From NCBI GenBank assembly GCA_030045175.1, contig JASIBM010000419.1, positions 1 through 5,729 on the forward strand: DNA of 5,729 nucleotides, in the 5' to 3' direction. Under the pieces are notes generated by a model. The model searched no databases, was not told where the DNA came from, and was given only the letters and a program-made list of their open reading frames with translations. The translations under genes and the position numbers were made by a program. Origin of the DNA: Streptosporangiaceae bacterium. Its GTDB lineage: Bacteria; Actinomycetota; Actinomycetes; Streptosporangiales; Streptosporangiaceae. Shown piece after piece: positions 1-5,676 of the stretch. How positions within the stretch are numbered: position 1 is the first letter of the stretch; each line of letters starts with the position of its first letter.

Positions 1-298
1 GACGCTTGGCCCGCCGGTCACGCGCCCGCTTGAGCCGCCCGCGGCCACCAGGAACGCGCCCGCCGCGCGCACGCCGACGCTGCCCGCCCAGGCCCCGCTC
101 GCCCGCGTCCGGATCGCGCGAACCCTGCTCACGCAGGCCCCGCTCGCCCGCGTCGCGACCACCCAAGCCCTGCTCGCCCAGATCCCGCTCACCCGCGTCG
201 CGACCACCCAAGCCCTGCTCGCCCAGATCCCGCTCGCCTGCCTCGCGGCCGCCCAGGCCCTGGTCGCCCCGGCCCGCTGGGGCCGATCGCGCGGTCAC
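1..298 (-). CDS. Partial ORF, N-terminus of the third exporter gene (probable ABC permease), with four 15-residue repeats
   Basis: The frame opens with GTG at 298-296, which overlaps the TGA of the ATPase gene (GTGA, 4 bp). It stays open for 99 codons to the left edge. A purine-rich GGGAAGGG (302-309) lies 3 nt before the GTG and can act as ribosome binding site. The visible protein is entirely hydrophilic. Residues 11-70 are four copies of a 15-residue unit close to GEQGLGGRDAGERDL, and residues 71-99 are Arg/Gly-rich and strongly basic, with no membrane segment yet. Known MacAB-type operons run adaptor, ATPase, permease, so I infer that an FtsX/MacB-like permease follows outside the window and that this is a charged cytoplasmic N-terminal extension. 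The translational coupling and a G/C-biased third position support coding. The product assignment rests only on position. A different downstream protein, or a permease that really starts further on, remains possible. Confidence 0.55.
   Translation of the reverse strand, partial: MTARSAPAGRGDQGLGGREAGERDLGEQGLGGRDAGERDLGEQGLGGRDAGERGLREQGSRDPDAGERGLGGQRRRARGGRVPGGRGRLKRARDRRAKR
89..268 (-). repeat. Four tandem copies of a 45-bp repeat
   Basis: Four consecutive 45-bp units occupy this span. On the plus strand the two middle copies (from about 151 and 196) are nearly identical and share CGTCGCGACCACCCAAGCCC. The outer copies are degenerate. The unit is exactly 15 codons in the minus-strand frame that starts at 298, giving GDQGLGGREAGERDL, GEQGLGGRDAGERDL, GEQGLGGRDAGERGL and REQGSRDPDAGERGL. 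Near-identity of the middle copies suggests recent duplication. Conservation of frame suggests selection for a coding repeat. Confidence 0.9.
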
Positions 299-1332
299 CG
301 GCCCTTCCCGGTCTGGATGGTCCCGGGGCTCGAGTGCGCGGCATCAGCAAGCGATGCGCCGGCCTGCTTACCGCTGGCGCGCTCGGTGACCAGGCCGTCG
401 TCGATCTCGATCAGTCGGCCCATCGATTCCGCCATCTGCTGGTCATGGGTCACCACGATCACGGTCAGCCCCTCCGCCGCCAGCCCGGCGAGCAGGTCGG
501 CCACGACCTCGGCGCTGCGCCGGTCCAGGTTGCCTGTCGGCTCGTCGCAAAGCAGCACCCGAGGACGCTGCGCCAGCGCCCTGGCTATCGCCACCCGCTG
601 CCGCTCACCACCCGACATCGTCCCTGGCAGCGCCGCCAGCCGGTGGCCGAGCCCGACCCGGACCAGGGCCTCGCACGCCGCTTCCCGCCGGCCCCAGATT
701 CCCATCCCCCGGTACAGCAGGCCGAGCTCCGCGTTCTCCGCAGCGGTCCGATCGGCGAGCAGGTGGAAGGACTGGAACACGAACCCGAACTGCCGCGCCC
801 GCAGCGCGGTCACGCCGGACTCGCTCAGCAGCGCGGTGTCTACGCCCCGCACCAGGTACCGGCCCTGGGTCGGCCGGTCAAGCAACCCGAGCACGTTGAG
901 CAGCGTGGACTTGCCAGAGCCTGACCTGCCTGCCACCGCGGCAGTCTCGCCCGCTTCGAACCGCAGCGACACCGGGCGCAGCGCCCGGACGGGCACCGCG
1001 CCCGGGTAGGTCACCGCCGCGTCGACGAGCTCCATCTCGCAGTCCGACCGCCCGGGCTCGTCGGGCGGCGGGCCTGGCGCGGGCCGCCTGGGCACCTGGC
1101 GTTTGGGCGCGAGTCGCTCAAGCACCGCCCTGCCCGGCCCCGTGCTGGCCGGTCCCGTGCTGGCCTGTCCCGTGCTGGCCGACCCCGAGCCGGCCGACCC
1201 CGTGCTGGCCGATGCCGTGCTCTCCGGGTCAGTCGACCCCGGGCCGGCCGACTCCGTGCTCTCCGTACCTGCGCCCGCCGACCCCGGCTCTGGCGGTATC
1301 TCGGACCACCGCGCCTGCCTGCGCACCGGCAC
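295..1332 (-). CDS. ABC exporter ATP-binding protein, MacB/LolD type, with repetitive N-terminal extension
   Basis: This is the ATPase of a MacAB-like exporter; it would bind the cytoplasmic face of the permease and drive it by ATP hydrolysis. The nucleotide-binding domain covers about residues 100-315. Walker A is GRSGSGKST (135-143), the Q-loop is FVFQ (Gln187), and the signature is MSGGERQ (239-245). Walker B is RVLLCDEP with catalytic Glu264, followed by D-loop GNLD and the switch His296 in VVTHD. All catalytic elements are intact. The family normally starts near Met100 (ATG at 1035). Here a GTG at 1332, two bases after the adaptor stop and 5 nt after a G-rich GGGCGGG, opens the same frame and adds 99 Ser/Thr/Gly/Pro-rich residues, including five pentapeptide repeats. 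I keep the long form because it closes the gap to the adaptor, has G/C-rich third positions, and Met100 has only a weak GGA seven bases upstream. The function is secure; the start is not. The substrate cannot be told. Confidence 0.93.
   Translation of the reverse strand: MPVRRQARWSEIPPEPGSAGAGTESTESAGPGSTDPESTASASTGSAGSGSASTGQASTGPASTGPGRAVLERLAPKRQVPRRPAPGPPPDEPGRSDCEMELVDAAVTYPGAVPVRALRPVSLRFEAGETAAVAGRSGSGKSTLLNVLGLLDRPTQGRYLVRGVDTALLSESGVTALRARQFGFVFQSFHLLADRTAAENAELGLLYRGMGIWGRREAACEALVRVGLGHRLAALPGTMSGGERQRVAIARALAQRPRVLLCDEPTGNLDRRSAEVVADLLAGLAAEGLTVIVVTHDQQMAESMGRLIEIDDGLVTERASGKQAGASLADAAHSSPGTIQTGKGR
302..309 (-). promoter_or_regulatory. Ribosome binding site for the overlapping third gene
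   Basis: GGGAAGGG on the minus strand lies inside the last codons of the ATPase gene, 3 nt before the GTG at 298. It is the main support for that GTG as a start. The spacing is short for an ideal Shine-Dalgarno sequence, but translational coupling through the GTGA overlap would compensate. Confidence 0.45.
1138..1212 (-). repeat. Five tandem copies of a 15-bp repeat in the ATPase extension
   Basis: On the plus strand the units read CCCGTGCTGGCCGGT, CCCGTGCTGGCCTGT, CCCGTGCTGGCCGAC, CCCGAGCCGGCCGAC and CCCGTGCTGGCCGAT, and a degenerate sixth unit follows from 1213. In the minus-strand ATPase frame they encode the pentapeptides SASTG, SAGSG, SASTG, QASTG and PASTG (residues 41-65). This is a flexible, unstructured linker-like composition. 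Confidence 0.9.
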
Positions 1333-1334
1333 CC

Positions 1335-2798
1335 CTACCCGCCCGGGGCCGGAACGACGGAGAAGGCCGGCCTCGGCCCGACCAACCCGCGCCGGAGCCT
1401 GAGCCTGAGCCTGAGCCCTGGCTTGGACTTGGACTGGGACGTGGCGATGCCTAGGACCACGAGCTCACCTGGCCGCAGCGAGCCGGGCCGCAGCGGCGTT
1501 ACCGCCTGCTCCCCGCCACTCACCAGGTCGAGCCTGACCGGCACCTGCCTGGTCTGATTCCCCTTGCCTGTCGCCACGGTGACGTAGGTCTGGCCATTGC
1601 CTGCCGTGCTCACCGCGGCCACCGGCACGATGAAGCTCCGCACCTGCGACGTGGTGACGCTCACCTCGACATTCTGGCCAGCCATCCCGGCAGGAAGCCG
1701 CCCGACCGGGACGAAAAGCACCTGTGGCGAGTGCACGGCGGTGATCCGGACGCCGAAGCTGCGGCCGCTGATGTCCGAGATCGCGGTCGCGCGCATCCCG
1801 GCCCGCAGCAAGCTGGTCTGGGCCGACCCGGCGAACCCCGCCAGCGTGGCCCGCCCGGACCTCAGCGTCACCACCGCCTTGCCCGAGCCCACGACCTCGC
1901 CGAGATGATCGGCCGAGGCGATCCGAACCGGGAGGTGCGGCACGAAGAGCACCTCGCCGAGCGGGACCTCGGCGCTCGGCGCTCGCCTGGACCCAGCCGC
2001 AGAGGACGTCCCGACCGATCCGGCGCTCGCCGCTTGCAGGTCATGGGCCTTGTACAGCGCGGCGACCGCCGCCGCGGTGCCGGGTCCATAGACGCCAGAG
2101 GCGTCCGAGCCGATCCCGAACCCGGCGGCGACCAGGCCAGCTTGCAGCTCCGCGACGTCCGGCCCGTGTACCCCTGGCCCCATCGACCTGAAGACCGGGA
2201 TCTTGCCCTGGAATATGAACACCGGGCGCTCGGCCACCGTGAAAAGCAGCGTGCCCTGGCCGACCTGCTCGCCCGGCCTGACTCCGATCGACGTCACGAC
2301 GGGGAGCGACCCGCCCAGGTCGCCTGGCGCGCTGACAGGAACCGACTTCCCGTCCGAGACGTTCGCTCGCATCGTCACGAGCACGGGGAGCACCCCGAAC
2401 CGCACCTGGGCCGTGATCAGCGAGGCCGGCGGCGCCGAGGCGTTCGCCGCCTCCTGGGCCGGAGATACGAACCCCCTGGCCACGAATCCGGCCACGACGC
2501 CGAGCAGCAGGGCGACGGCGAGCATCGCGGGCAGCACCCGCGAGCGCCGTTGCGGCGAACCGGGCAACCGCCCGCGGCGCACGAGGCCGGCCAGTCGCCG
2601 CGACCTGCTGCCGATCCCGAAGGTCCCGTCACCGCCACCGGTCACGTCGCCGCCCGCACCGGGCTCATACGCACTCTGCTCGCCCGCACCGGGTTCATAC
2701 GCACTGGGTTCATACGCACTGGGCCCGCCCGCGATGGGGTCAGCCGTCTCACCGAGGCCGACGGTCACGTCCGTCGGCAAAGACTGAGCGTCGCTCAT
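1335..2798 (-). CDS. Membrane-anchored adaptor (MacA/HlyD-like) with peptidoglycan-binding domain
   Basis: This is the likely periplasmic-type adaptor of the ABC exporter encoded downstream, anchored in the membrane and reaching into the cell wall. Residues 1-87 are a cytoplasmic, Gly-rich then Arg-rich region with a SAYEP repeat (27-50). One membrane segment spans about 88-113 (PAMLAVALLLGVVAGF), with positive residues before it. An adaptor half (about 128-200) contains the lipoyl/barrel-like VRPGEQVGQGTLLFTV. A PG_binding_1-type domain (about 206-256) has the typical DVAELQAGLVAAGF and YGPGTAAAVAALYKAHDL pattern. The second adaptor half includes GEVLFVPHLPVRI (281-293), and a membrane-proximal domain (about 388-450) ends in GELVVLGIA. 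The tail 451-487 is Lys/Ser then Leu/Arg repeats. The ATG has an AAGAAGGA Shine-Dalgarno 8 nt upstream, and the stop is 2 bp before the ATPase start. Actinobacterial adaptors of this layout are usually annotated as peptidoglycan-binding or efflux adaptor proteins. The substrate is unknown. Confidence 0.88.
   Translation of the reverse strand: MSDAQSLPTDVTVGLGETADPIAGGPSAYEPSAYEPGAGEQSAYEPGAGGDVTGGGDGTFGIGSRSRRLAGLVRRGRLPGSPQRRSRVLPAMLAVALLLGVVAGFVARGFVSPAQEAANASAPPASLITAQVRFGVLPVLVTMRANVSDGKSVPVSAPGDLGGSLPVVTSIGVRPGEQVGQGTLLFTVAERPVFIFQGKIPVFRSMGPGVHGPDVAELQAGLVAAGFGIGSDASGVYGPGTAAAVAALYKAHDLQAASAGSVGTSSAAGSRRAPSAEVPLGEVLFVPHLPVRIASADHLGEVVGSGKAVVTLRSGRATLAGFAGSAQTSLLRAGMRATAISDISGRSFGVRITAVHSPQVLFVPVGRLPAGMAGQNVEVSVTTSQVRSFIVPVAAVSTAGNGQTYVTVATGKGNQTRQVPVRLDLVSGGEQAVTPLRPGSLRPGELVVLGIATSQSKSKPGLRLRLRLRRGLVGPRPAFSVVPAPGG
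1395..1418 (-). repeat. Hexanucleotide repeat encoding (Leu-Arg)n at the adaptor C-terminus
   Basis: Plus strand GAGCCT is repeated three times, followed by GAGCCC. In the adaptor frame this reads LRLRLRLR (about residues 462-469, with the last Arg just outside the perfect tract). Immediately before it in the protein, a short related hexamer run (TCCAAG on the minus strand, about 1424-1434) gives SKSK. A simple-sequence tract of this kind is prone to slippage in steps of two residues. Confidence 0.85.
2649..2720 (-). repeat. Pentapeptide (SAYEP / GAGEQ) repeat at the adaptor N-terminus
   Basis: Plus strand GGGTTCATACGCACT and close variants recur in 15-bp steps. In the adaptor frame they read SAYEP, SAYEP, GAGEQ, SAYEP and GAGG (residues 27-50), in the region that should lie in the cytoplasm ahead of the membrane segment. 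Confidence 0.85.
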
Positions 2799-2806
2799 GG
2801 ATGACG

Positions 2807-2814
2807 TCCTTCTT
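2807..2814 (-). promoter_or_regulatory. Shine-Dalgarno sequence of the adaptor gene
   Basis: Minus-strand AAGAAGGA ends 8 nt before the ATG at 2798, a strong match that fixes this start. A short hairpin (CTTGC, GGG loop, GCAAG; 2812-2824) abuts and partly overlaps it, so it could modestly affect access by ribosomes. Confidence 0.75.
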
Positions 2815-2825
2815 GCCCCGCAAGC

Positions 2826-2835
2826 GAAGCGCTTC
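2826..2835. promoter_or_regulatory. Candidate operator: perfect palindrome GAAGCGCTTC
   Basis: A perfect 10-bp palindrome GAAGCGCTTC lies 28 bp upstream of the adaptor start codon. It is extended by AGC on the left and GCT on the right with a one-base offset (2823-2839). LacI-family repressors recognise palindromes with a central CG, often of the GAAGCGCTTC type, and this position could block transcription of the exporter operon. No regulator gene is visible in the window, so the assignment is inferred from the motif alone. Confidence 0.4.
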
Positions 2836-2895
2836 CGCTCACGCGATCTCGACCGGGCCTGCCACGGCGCTTTGGCCAGGCGAACGGCGGCCTCT

Positions 2896-2935
2896 CGGCT
2901 AAATAAGCACAGACTCAGCTAAGCGAGCACGAGCA
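2896..2935. repeat. Imperfect direct repeat, 20-bp period, in the intergenic region
   Basis: CGGCTAAATAAGCAC (2896-2910) and CAGCTAAGCGAGCAC (2916-2930) match at 11 of 15 positions and are 20 bp apart, close to two helical turns. GAGCAC then repeats once more. They sit in the AT-richer part of the gap between the lipoprotein and the adaptor gene, where the exporter promoter is expected. Possible activator sites, but chance is not excluded. Confidence 0.3.
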
Positions 2936-3032
2936 CTCGGCCAAGGGGAACGCATTTCGGCCTGCCCATCGGTCGGGCTGTTATCGGCATGGTATCGGTC
3001 GTTGAATGTTCTTATCCTCATTAGTCGTAACT

Positions 3033-3989
3033 TCACTGCTGCTGGTTCACCTGCGCCAGCGTGCTCAGCGTCCGCGCCGCCACCGTCTGGAGCTCGGTCA
3101 CCTCCTGGAAGTGCGTTTGCATGAAGGCTTGCTGCTTCTCCAGCCACAGCCCCTGAAGCACGGCCACCAGCGGCCCGGCGCAGCGCGCGAAGACGGCGGA
3201 CCACTGGGCGTCCGTCTTGCCCAGTGCCGCCGAGGACGACGAGAACCGCGGGCCCAACGCGCCGCCCCGCACGATGAAGAACGCGCCCCGGTTGATGACG
3301 CTCTCGAGCCAGGAGATGAACTGGCGCAGCGACCCGGCCGCCGTCCTGGGCGCACCTTCCTTCGTCACGCACGTCCCGAACGTCTTGTCAAGCGCCTGCA
3401 CCTGCGAGGAGGCTTCCTCCCTGGCCTGCACGGCGTACCACTGCCTGAACAGGGCGGCCCCGAGCAAGTTGAGCTGCCGGGCCGGCTGCTGGGCCTGCGA
3501 CCAGCAGCGCCACTGGTCGAACCGCACAGCCTGCAGCTCCGCCGCAGAGACCCCCGACAGGTTCGGCCGGTTCAGCCCCGCGAAGTAGATCGGCGCAAGC
3601 AGCCCAGACTGCTGGATTGTCGAAAGGTTGACCAGGCCGAGCCCGGCCTCCTGGGCTCGCTGGTAGGCGCTCGACACGTTGAACGGCATCAGGTTGAGGT
3701 TGTCGAACGCGATGGACTGGACATTCGCAGGAAACCCGAGCCGCCTGATGCACGCCTCGAACTGTTCCTTCTCCAGCGTGCTCAGCGTCTGCTGGAACTG
3801 CGTCCCGCTGCTGACCTGTGTCGTCGTCGCTGGCATGAAGTAGCCGATCACGCCGCTGTTCGTCGGCTGGGAGGTCAGCCCGCCCGACCCTGGCACGAGT
3901 GAGCTACAGCCAGCGACCGCCGCCACCACCAGGACCGCCCCGGTCGCCCGCGCTGCCATCGCACCCCGGATCCGGAGCCTGATCGTCAT
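3033..3989 (-). CDS. Lipoprotein of unknown function with four conserved-looking cysteines
   Basis: The N-terminus is a lipoprotein signal: a basic n-region (MTIRLRIRGAMAARATG), a hydrophobic stretch (AVLVVAAVA) and the lipobox V-A-G-C with lipidated Cys28. The mature protein would be anchored on the outer face of the membrane. It begins with a Ser/Gly/Pro/Thr-rich tether and then is mostly helical-looking, Gln-rich sequence. Four cysteines follow the lipid Cys (80, 162, 207, 270), each in a similar setting (EACIRRLGF, QWRCWSQ, FGTCVTKEG, FARCAGP), an even number compatible with two disulfides. The spacing hints at two internal halves, but I cannot show homology. ATG 3989 has GGGCGGG 5 nt upstream; Met11 (3959) would give an equally good signal peptide. 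It lies 40 bp after the oxidoreductase stop and 234 bp before the exporter operon. I do not recognise the family. Secreted actinobacterial proteins with C-x(4-5)-G motifs are a loose comparison only. Confidence 0.85.
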   Translation of the reverse strand: MTIRLRIRGAMAARATGAVLVVAAVAGCSSLVPGSGGLTSQPTNSGVIGYFMPATTTQVSSGTQFQQTLSTLEKEQFEACIRRLGFPANVQSIAFDNLNLMPFNVSSAYQRAQEAGLGLVNLSTIQQSGLLAPIYFAGLNRPNLSGVSAAELQAVRFDQWRCWSQAQQPARQLNLLGAALFRQWYAVQAREEASSQVQALDKTFGTCVTKEGAPRTAAGSLRQFISWLESVINRGAFFIVRGGALGPRFSSSSAALGKTDAQWSAVFARCAGPLVAVLQGLWLEKQQAFMQTHFQEVTELQTVAARTLSTLAQVNQQQ

Positions 3990-4029
3990 GGCAGCCCGCC
4001 CATCCCCGTTGCCTGCTGCTCGCGCCGGC

Positions 4030-5670
4030 TTACCGCACCGCCGCCAGCGCCAGGTCGGCGGGCTCGAACGCGGCCAGCGGAGCCCGGCCGGATATCAGGT
4101 CCGCCGCCCGCTCGGCGAGCGCGATCGTCGGCGCGTTGGTGTTGCCCCGCGGCACGGTCGGCATCACCGACGCGTCAGCCACCCGCAGCCCTTCCACGCC
4201 ATGAACGCGCAGCTCGGTGTCGACGACCCCGGCCAGCCTGGTCCTGTCCAGCTGGGACCGGCCCGCCATCGCGCAGGTGCCGACTGGGTGGAAGAGCGTG
4301 GTCACGTCGCGCCGGACGAAGTCGCGCAGCTCCGCGTCGCTGCGCAGGTCGTGACCGGGTGCCAGCTCGCTCGCCCACATCTTGCGCAGCGGCCTGGTGT
4401 CGGCGATCTCCCTGGCCATCCGCACGGCTCGCACCAGCGCCTCGGTATCGCGCGAGTCGGCGAGGTAAGCCGGATCGATCACCGGCTTGTGCCTGGGATC
4501 GGCGCTGCGCAGCGTGAGCTTGCCCCGGCTGCGCACGTGCACGAGCGTCACGAGCACCGACATCGCGCGCTCGCTCGCGTCAGCGAGGCCGCCGTCGCGG
4601 AACGCGGCAGGCAGGACGTGCCACTGGATGTCAGGCGCCGGCAGGTCAGGCTCGGTGCGGGCGAAGCCGCCCGACTGCGCGATGTTCGTGGTCATCGGCC
4701 CGGAGTGGGCGAGCTGCCAGCGCAGCATGTTCTTCGGCCCGGCGAGCTCGGCCAGCCCGCGAACCTTCGGCGTGGACCAGATCGCACTCACGCACGGGTG
4801 GTCCGACAGGTTGGCGCCCACCCCAGGGCTGTCGGCGAACACCACGATCCCGTGCTCGCGCAGGTGATCGGCCGGCCCGATGCCGGAGAGCATGAGCAGC
4901 TGCGGGCTGTTGACCGCGCCGGCCGCGAGCACGACCTCGCCGTCGGCGCGCGCGACCTGCTCGGCGCCCCTGTGCAGGTAACGGACGCCGGCCGCCCGGC
5001 CGCCGTCGATCAGCACCGAGGTGACGAGCGCGTCCGTCTGCACGGTCAGGTTCGGCCGGTTAGCAGCGGGATGCAGGTAGGCGTCGGCAGCCGACCAGCG
5101 CTTGCCGTCCTTCTGGGTGAGCTGGTAGAAGCCGACGCCGTCTTGCGTCGCGCCGTTGAAATCGTCATTGCGCGCCGCGCCCGCGTTCGCGGCGGAGTCG
5201 ACGAAGGCGGCGGTGGTGACGGACCTGAATTTGGGGTCCACGACGCTGAGCGGACCCGATCCGCCATGAAAGATCGATGCGCCCCTGGAGTTTTGTTCCG
5301 CCCTAATGAAGTAAGGCAGCATGTCGTTATAGCCCCAGCCGTCGCAGCCGTATTCGTCGCGCCAGGCGTTGTAGTCGCGGGCGTTGCCGCGGATGTAGAT
5401 CATCGCGTTCATCGATGACGACCCGCCCACCATCCGCCCGCGCGGCCAGTACACCGACTGCCCGTCGGCCCGGTCCTGCGGTACGGTGCGGAAACCCCAG
5501 TCGTAGCTGCTCTGGTACAGCAGGTTCTGTGCCGCCGGGATGTGGATCTCATCGGCGTCATCGGGCGGCCCGGCCTCGAGCAGCAGCACCTTCACCGACG
5601 GGTTCTCGCTGAGCCTGGCGGCCAGCACGCAACCCGCGCTACCAGCGCCAACGACCACATAGTCATACAC
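4030..5670 (-). CDS. GMC-family FAD-dependent oxidoreductase (choline/alcohol dehydrogenase-like)
   Basis: A complete glucose-methanol-choline family enzyme of 546 residues, the usual length for this group. It would oxidise a primary alcohol or similar substrate using FAD in the cytoplasm; no signal peptide is seen. The FAD dinucleotide fold is at the N-terminus (VVVGAGSAG, residues 5-13, with Glu32 in LLLEAG for the adenosine ribose). The first GMC signature is PRGRMVGGSSSMNAMIYIRGN (77-96 region, Asn88). The second is GAVNSPQLLMLSGIG (251-265). The catalytic pair is His461 in FHPVGTCAM and Asn512 in PRGNTNAPT, both intact. The nearest functional types are BetA-like choline dehydrogenase and bacterial alcohol dehydrogenases, but the substrate cannot be fixed from sequence. 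The start is GTG 5670 with GGAG 6 nt upstream; an in-frame TAG lies upstream with no other start between. The lipoprotein gene follows after 40 bp. Confidence 0.93.
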   Translation of the reverse strand: MYDYVVVGAGSAGCVLAARLSENPSVKVLLLEAGPPDDADEIHIPAAQNLLYQSSYDWGFRTVPQDRADGQSVYWPRGRMVGGSSSMNAMIYIRGNARDYNAWRDEYGCDGWGYNDMLPYFIRAEQNSRGASIFHGGSGPLSVVDPKFRSVTTAAFVDSAANAGAARNDDFNGATQDGVGFYQLTQKDGKRWSAADAYLHPAANRPNLTVQTDALVTSVLIDGGRAAGVRYLHRGAEQVARADGEVVLAAGAVNSPQLLMLSGIGPADHLREHGIVVFADSPGVGANLSDHPCVSAIWSTPKVRGLAELAGPKNMLRWQLAHSGPMTTNIAQSGGFARTEPDLPAPDIQWHVLPAAFRDGGLADASERAMSVLVTLVHVRSRGKLTLRSADPRHKPVIDPAYLADSRDTEALVRAVRMAREIADTRPLRKMWASELAPGHDLRSDAELRDFVRRDVTTLFHPVGTCAMAGRSQLDRTRLAGVVDTELRVHGVEGLRVADASVMPTVPRGNTNAPTIALAERAADLISGRAPLAAFEPADLALAAVR

Positions 5671-5676
5671 GATCGA

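Larger units (their letters stand above)
2799..3032. other. Intergenic region upstream of the exporter operon
   Basis: A non-coding gap of 234 bp separates the lipoprotein stop from the adaptor start. It is clearly more AT-rich than the genes, mainly at 2896-3032, and should hold the promoter of the exporter operon. I found no convincing -35/-10 pair. The best -10-like words are TACCAT and TAGCTG, without a good -35 at proper spacing. It also holds an imperfect inverted repeat GCCTGCCA / TGGCCAGGC (2857-2881, 8-nt loop) and two copies of ATCGGTCG 26 bp apart (2968, 2994). No intrinsic terminator for the lipoprotein gene is evident. Confidence 0.6.

Noticed and set aside
89..268. CRISPR array
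   Set aside because: The 45-bp units are contiguous with no unique spacers and stay in a coding frame.
6..389. Plus-strand ORF with Arg/Pro/Ser-rich repeats
   Set aside because: It is the antisense reading of the 45-bp repeat and the end of the ATPase gene, has no ribosome binding site, and its composition is only what GC-rich repeats give.
1731..2804. Long (357-codon) plus-strand ORF antisense to the adaptor
   Set aside because: Shadow of the adaptor gene; Arg-rich low-complexity product, no domain and no plausible start signal.
2857..2881. Rho-independent terminator for the lipoprotein gene
   Set aside because: The inverted repeat has a bulge and no T-rich tract after it, and it lies about 150 bp beyond the stop, close to the next gene.
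2916..2942. Promoter TTGGCC - 17 nt - TAGCTG on the minus strand
   Set aside because: The spacing fits, but the -10 word lacks the final T and the -35 matches only four of six positions; not strong enough to call.
2899..3372. Minus-strand ORF crossing the lipoprotein end and the intergenic region
   Set aside because: It is out of frame with the lipoprotein, has Arg/Gly/Ala-rich composition and no ribosome binding site of note.
3006..3902. Plus-strand ORF antisense to the lipoprotein gene
   Set aside because: The minus-strand frame has a proper lipoprotein signal peptide and plausible protein composition; the plus-strand product is an Arg/Leu/Pro-rich shadow.
3988..5418. Long (476-codon) plus-strand ORF antisense to the oxidoreductase
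   Set aside because: High-GC genes routinely leave the antisense frame open. The minus strand encodes a complete GMC enzyme with all motifs, while the plus-strand product is Arg/His/Gly-rich with no recognisable domain.
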